64,000 nt of DNA, taken from NCBI GenBank assembly GCA_964447405.1, contig CAYUSP010000003.1, positions 310,001 to 374,000 on the forward strand. The letters run 5' to 3'. Position 1 is the first letter of the stretch. Each line of letters opens with the position of its first letter. Under the pieces are notes generated by a model, which was not told the DNA's origin, searched no databases, and saw only the letters and a program-made list of their open reading frames with translations. The stretch is from JALNZF01 sp964447405. Lineage in GTDB: Bacteria; Nitrospirota; UBA9217. Of this stretch, positions 60,755-64,000 are shown piece after piece. A program made the translations under genes and the position numbers.

Positions 60755-60865
60755 AATATAATCCTTTGCCTTTTTTCTCAGTGGGTATGATGCGAGAAGA
60801 AATTTGCGTAGATACGAGATTAAGCCTCAATGCCGGTTCTTTTTATAGGGTGCTTAATTTGTTTA

Positions 60866-60874
60866 TGGTATACT
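60866..60874 (+). promoter_or_regulatory. extended -10 promoter six bases before the SpoU methyltransferase ATG
   Basis: TGG-TATACT, then CGCCCC and ATG 60881. No good -35 and no ribosome site are present. Confidence 0.55.
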
Positions 60875-60880
60875 CGCCCC

Positions 60881-61711
60881 ATGAACCATACTACGCCCCA
60901 CAAACCCATAACAAGCAGGGACAACGGCATAATAAAAAATCTGCGGGCGCTTTCCGATCCCAGGCACAGGCGAAAAGAGCAGACGCTCCTTATTGAAGGG
61001 GTAAAGATGGTCGAAGAAGCACTCAGGGACAATGTCGGTGTAACCCTGGTCGTGGCTGCGCCTTCGCTGGTACAGCACCACGGAAAGGTCGTGCTCAAAC
61101 TGGCTGAGAGCCGATCGGTCGATGTCCTCTGGATATCGGAAAAAGTCATGGACTTTCTGTCTGAAAGCAAGACCCCCCAGCCTGTGCTTGCCGTAGTGAA
61201 GATGCAGGAGCATACCGAGGACGAACTGCTGTCACTTACTCCCGGTCTTATTATCATTGCCCATGAGTTGCAGGATCCCGGCAATCTGGGAACCATCATA
61301 CGAACAGCGGAAGCAGTGGGCGCCTCAGGATTAGCGCTTTCACCACATACGGTGGATCCCTACAGTGCCAAAGCAGTGCGGGCATCCATGGGCAGTATTC
61401 TCCGTGTGCCTGTGGTCCGAATCGCGGATATCACCTCGTTCATCAGGCTCTGCCAGCAATCGGGGTTTCAAACCGCCGCAACTCTGCTCACGGGAGAAAC
61501 ATCGCACTTCGATGCTGATCTTCTCAAGCCAACGGCAGTGATCATTGGGCAGGAAGGTGGAGGACTGCCGCAGGATATTGCTGACCACATTGATGTCCGA
61601 GTACGCATACCCATGTCGGGAACAATTGACTCACTGAATGTAGCCACTGCCACAGCGGTATTTCTCTATGAAGCGCTGCGGCAGAGAACCAAAAAGACTC
61701 CTGCGCACTAG
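60881..61711 (+). CDS. SpoU/TrmH-family RNA 2'-O-methyltransferase
   Basis: 276 residues. An N-terminal substrate-binding domain (LRALSDPRHRRKEQTLLIEG) is followed by the SPOUT knot motifs HELQDPGNLGTIIRTAEAVGASGL, IIGQEGGGLP and IPMSGTIDSLNVATATAVFLYE. It resembles RlmB/TsnR proteins acting on 23S rRNA; the target is not certain. The start at 60881 is favoured by the promoter position. Confidence 0.9.
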   Translation: MNHTTPHKPITSRDNGIIKNLRALSDPRHRRKEQTLLIEGVKMVEEALRDNVGVTLVVAAPSLVQHHGKVVLKLAESRSVDVLWISEKVMDFLSESKTPQPVLAVVKMQEHTEDELLSLTPGLIIIAHELQDPGNLGTIIRTAEAVGASGLALSPHTVDPYSAKAVRASMGSILRVPVVRIADITSFIRLCQQSGFQTAATLLTGETSHFDADLLKPTAVIIGQEGGGLPQDIADHIDVRVRIPMSGTIDSLNVATATAVFLYEALRQRTKKTPAH

Positions 61712-61879
61712 GATCTTCCCAAGAATACCAGCCCTACCTTTTTCGCATCCTTGCAAATTAATCTATGAAGTTCTCAGCTTAGCAAACAGCCGCATATATA
61801 AATCTTATTTATTTCAGTCGATTAGACTTGGAACAACTATTGCATTTAATTGCACATCGTGCATAGGGGGGGCAATATT

Positions 61880-62086
61880 ATGAAAAATACATGTGGGCGT
61901 ACTGTTCCAGGCAGGCCGTTAATCATTCAGGGATATCAGAGAAAGGTCATGCAGTCTTACAAACAAACTCCTGTTCAAAAAAAATGCCCCTATACCCTTG
62001 AACCTTCATCGCAGTGTGCACAGAAGAAAACCTATGTAAAGGGTATTTGCGATTTTACGCTCGAAGCCTGCGCTATCCAGCCGTAG
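61880..62086 (+). CDS. small cysteine-containing protein, unknown
   Basis: 68 residues, basic, with four or five cysteines in the second half (KKCPYTLEPSSQCAQKK, GICDFTLEACAIQ) in two similar units C-x-x-T/F-x-L-E-x-x-x-x-C. This suggests a duplicated metal-binding or disulfide motif. A G-run (GGGGGGG) lies seven bases before ATG. Not recognised. Confidence 0.5.
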   Translation: MKNTCGRTVPGRPLIIQGYQRKVMQSYKQTPVQKKCPYTLEPSSQCAQKKTYVKGICDFTLEACAIQP

Positions 62087-62202
62087 TTATCCCGGCTATG
62101 AAAACTACTTGTGAGGGGTCTGTACAAATAAAAGAATGCCGCCCATTGTTTCCACTTTTTGATTCCCTTTGAGCGATTCGTCAGAATTCTTTCGAAATAT
62201 GA

Positions 62203-62682
62203 TTAGCGGAACTTCTTTCGCAGCATCTTGACCACAATCCCGGGTACTAGACTAGACACATCCCCACCATAACTTGCCGCTTCCTTTACGATCGTTGAGG
62301 TGATAAAGGATGATTCCTCGTTCGGCATCAGGAACACGGTCTCAATATTACTGTCGAGCCGGCGGTTCATCAAGGCCATCTGCATTTCGTATTCGAAGTC
62401 CGAAACCGCACGCAGTCCCCTAATGATACCCGCGGCTTTCTTCTGTTTGACGTAGTTTACCAGCAACCCGTCAAATCCTTCTATGATAACGTTCTTCTGC
62501 CTTGCCGTTACCATGCGGAACATCGATAAGCGTTCCTCCAGGGAAAAGAGAGGGGCTTTTTTAGGATTGGCGGCGATGGCGATAATGACTGCGTCAAAAA
62601 TCCTGAGGCTCCGCTCCACGAGGTCAAGGTGGCCATAGGTGACAGGATCAAATGTACCAGGATAAACAGCAATGTGCTTCAT
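62203..62682 (-). CDS. coaD: phosphopantetheine adenylyltransferase
   Basis: 159 residues. Nucleotidyltransferase motif AVYPGTFDPVTYGHLDL and the later GIIRGLRAVSDFEYE and SSFITSTIVKE. It makes dephospho-CoA. The start at 62682 is set by GGAGG; a longer frame adds four residues. It follows rsmD, as is common. Confidence 0.96.
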   Translation of the reverse strand: MKHIAVYPGTFDPVTYGHLDLVERSLRIFDAVIIAIAANPKKAPLFSLEERLSMFRMVTARQKNVIIEGFDGLLVNYVKQKKAAGIIRGLRAVSDFEYEMQMALMNRRLDSNIETVFLMPNEESSFITSTIVKEAASYGGDVSSLVPGIVVKMLRKKFR

Positions 62683-62765
62683 AATGACCTCCATAAATAA
62701 CTATTGCCTTGCAGCATTGACCCGATGAATATGAGGACGTTAACGTCCTTAACTCTTGAACAAAG

Positions 62766-63305
62766 CTACGGCATTGCATAGAATGCCAGCACCGTATCTC
62801 CATACCGTGCTTCCCTATAAAGCGACAGCGACCCGGCGTGTTCCGGGGAGAGCTGCTTCTTGAAATGTTCCGCGACCACGACTGCCCCCGGCCTTAGGAT
62901 CCCAGCACCGGCAACCCTTTCCAGCAGCGGCTGCAACTCATCCGCGTAAGGGGGATCGAGGAACACAATATCAAAGAGGGCTGAAGGCTTTTTAAGATAG
63001 GATTCCGCTTTTGCCTGAATCGTCTCGGCCCTGTCGCTGAAATCCATCTGGCCGATATTCTCCCGCACCGTACTGATCGAATCTTTCGATGCGTCCACGA
63101 ACACAACATGTTCTGCACCACGGCTCAAGGCCTCAATGCCAACGCCTCCAGCGCCGGCAAAAAGATCGAGAAAGAACGCGTCGTCGACCTTACTGCCCAG
63201 TATATTGAACAAGGCTTGCTTGACCTTGTCTGATGTGGGCCTCACACTCGAACCGGACGGTACCTTCAGCCGACGGCCTCTTCCTATGCCGCTAGTCACT
63301 CTCAT
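62766..63305 (-). CDS. rsmD: 16S rRNA (guanine-966-N2)-methyltransferase RsmD
   Basis: 179 residues. RVTSGIGRGRRLKVP, VRPTSDKVKQALFNIL, DLFAGAGGVGIEALSRGA and the catalytic DPPY in DIVFLDPPYAD. It methylates 16S rRNA during assembly. Weak ribosome site; the promoter lies 20 bases upstream. Confidence 0.95.
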   Translation of the reverse strand: MRVTSGIGRGRRLKVPSGSSVRPTSDKVKQALFNILGSKVDDAFFLDLFAGAGGVGIEALSRGAEHVVFVDASKDSISTVRENIGQMDFSDRAETIQAKAESYLKKPSALFDIVFLDPPYADELQPLLERVAGAGILRPGAVVVAEHFKKQLSPEHAGSLSLYREARYGDTVLAFYAMP

Positions 63306-63325
63306 AAAGAACCCATGTTCGGTCG

Positions 63326-63354
63326 ATGCTACAGAAAAACCAAAGGTGAGTCAA
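63326..63354 (-). promoter_or_regulatory. promoter of rsmD-coaD
   Basis: TTGACT (63354-63349), a 17-nt spacer and TAGCAT (63331-63326) on the minus strand, close to the divergent NfeD promoter. Confidence 0.55.
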
Positions 63355-63361
63355 GCAATTC

Positions 63362-63390
63362 TTGACACTAACCATGCAAGAGGCTATACT
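63362..63390 (+). promoter_or_regulatory. consensus promoter six bases before the NfeD-type ATG
   Basis: TTGACA (63362-63367), a 17-nt spacer and TATACT (63385-63390), then TTTTCC and ATG 63397. No ribosome site. Confidence 0.8.
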
Positions 63391-63396
63391 TTTTCC

Positions 63397-64000
63397 ATGC
63401 ACAGTAAAAAAAGAGTACGGTTCATAGCGCGAGCGTTCATTCTTATCCTTTCGTCTTTACTGATCCTGACCGGCCTGACCGGCATTGCCTTTACAGGAGA
63501 TGAAAAAAGCAAGTCAACTTCGAGCGCTCCCGCCCCCTCTCCGAAAATGATACACCTCATAGAAGTCGATGCCCCGATCACTCCGGTAGTCTCTGAATAT
63601 ATCATCAAGTCCATTGACCGTGCCTCACAAGAGAACGCTGAATTGCTCATCCTCCAGTTAAATACGCCTGGTGGACTCGTTGACTCTACCCAGCATATCA
63701 TTATGAAAATGATGGCTTCCGGGGTACCGACGGCGGTGTATGTCGCACCGAGCGGCGCAAGAGCGGCTTCTGCAGGTGTATTCATCACCCTCTCTGCCAA
63801 CATTGCGGCCATGGCACCGACTACGCATATCGGCGCGGCCCACCCTGTACAGATGCAGGGCAAGATGGACGAGACTATGGAAAAAAAGGCGGTGAATGAC
63901 CTGGCTGCCATGGCACGCGGGATCGCCGAGAAAAGAGGCAGGAACGCGAAGTGGGCCGAAGACGCCGTGCGAAACAGTGTTTCCATTACAGAGACCGAAG
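63397..64000 (+). CDS. NfeD / ClpP-class membrane serine protease (3' end outside window)
   Basis: The first 201 residues are present. A signal anchor (about 10-32) is followed by a ClpP-like protease domain: LLILQLNTPGGLVDSTQHI, APSGARAASAGVFI with the nucleophile Ser in the SAG motif, and IGAAHPVQ. Such proteins cleave membrane proteins next to stomatin/SPFH partners; the partner gene would be to the right of the window. ATG 63397 is chosen from the promoter. Confidence 0.9.
   Translation, partial: MHSKKRVRFIARAFILILSSLLILTGLTGIAFTGDEKSKSTSSAPAPSPKMIHLIEVDAPITPVVSEYIIKSIDRASQENAELLILQLNTPGGLVDSTQHIIMKMMASGVPTAVYVAPSGARAASAGVFITLSANIAAMAPTTHIGAAHPVQMQGKMDETMEKKAVNDLAAMARGIAEKRGRNAKWAEDAVRNSVSITETE

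Overview
The window comes from a bacterial chromosome of moderate GC content. Gene content suggests an anaerobic or facultative, cytochrome-rich Gram-negative lineage of the Nitrospirota / Desulfobacterota type: a 12-heme secreted cytochrome, an Isc-type Fe-S operon, lipoproteins, a sigma-54 two-component system, c-di-GMP signalling, DUF3786 and DUF2845 proteins, and a HesB-like selenoprotein. This placement is inferred from gene content only.

Layout. 1-8.7 kb (mostly minus): 5' part of a SufC-like ATPase, an intergenic repeat, a thioredoxin/DsbD-like membrane protein, a HesB-like selenoprotein with in-frame UGA, ArsC, ApbE, a small metal-binding HMA protein, and a sigma-54 response regulator with its histidine kinase. 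8.8-19 kb: a propeller-repeat lipoprotein, two rSAM/selenodomain-associated transferases, a DUF3047 / LolD-type ATPase / FtsX permease / GDSL esterase cluster (compare ybbA-ybbP-tesA), a PCuAC-like lipoprotein and the multiheme cytochrome. 19-34.5 kb: a receiver-PilZ protein, a c-di-GMP-I riboswitch before a small secreted protein, a LexA-controlled DUF6504-dinB-lexA operon, a large multi-PAS hybrid kinase, a beta-helix surface protein, a hemerythrin, a DUF3786 protein, TlyA, and a DUF2845 gene split by an amber codon.

34.5-60.7 kb (minus) is a housekeeping block: ftsY, zapA, 6S RNA, rarA, rny, ymdB, then xseA, a HEAT protein, an HD-GYP protein, xseB, ispA and dxs. Between ymdB and xseA lies a 7.5-kb island. 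It encodes a 1168-residue fusion of an unusual N-terminal domain, a group-II-type reverse transcriptase and Cas1. It also carries a small overlapping partner gene, two divergent genes of unknown function and a tyrosine recombinase whose 3' end runs into ymdB. No CRISPR array, cas2 or effector gene is visible in the window. This is the best candidate for an undescribed system.

57-64 kb: YhaM-like nuclease, MscS channel, TusA, iscR-iscS-iscU with an apparent self-regulating operator, an SpoU methyltransferase, CoaD, RsmD and the start of an NfeD/ClpP-type membrane protease. A recurring feature is a promoter whose -10 box ends exactly 6 nt before the ATG, seen at five genes, which implies leaderless mRNAs.
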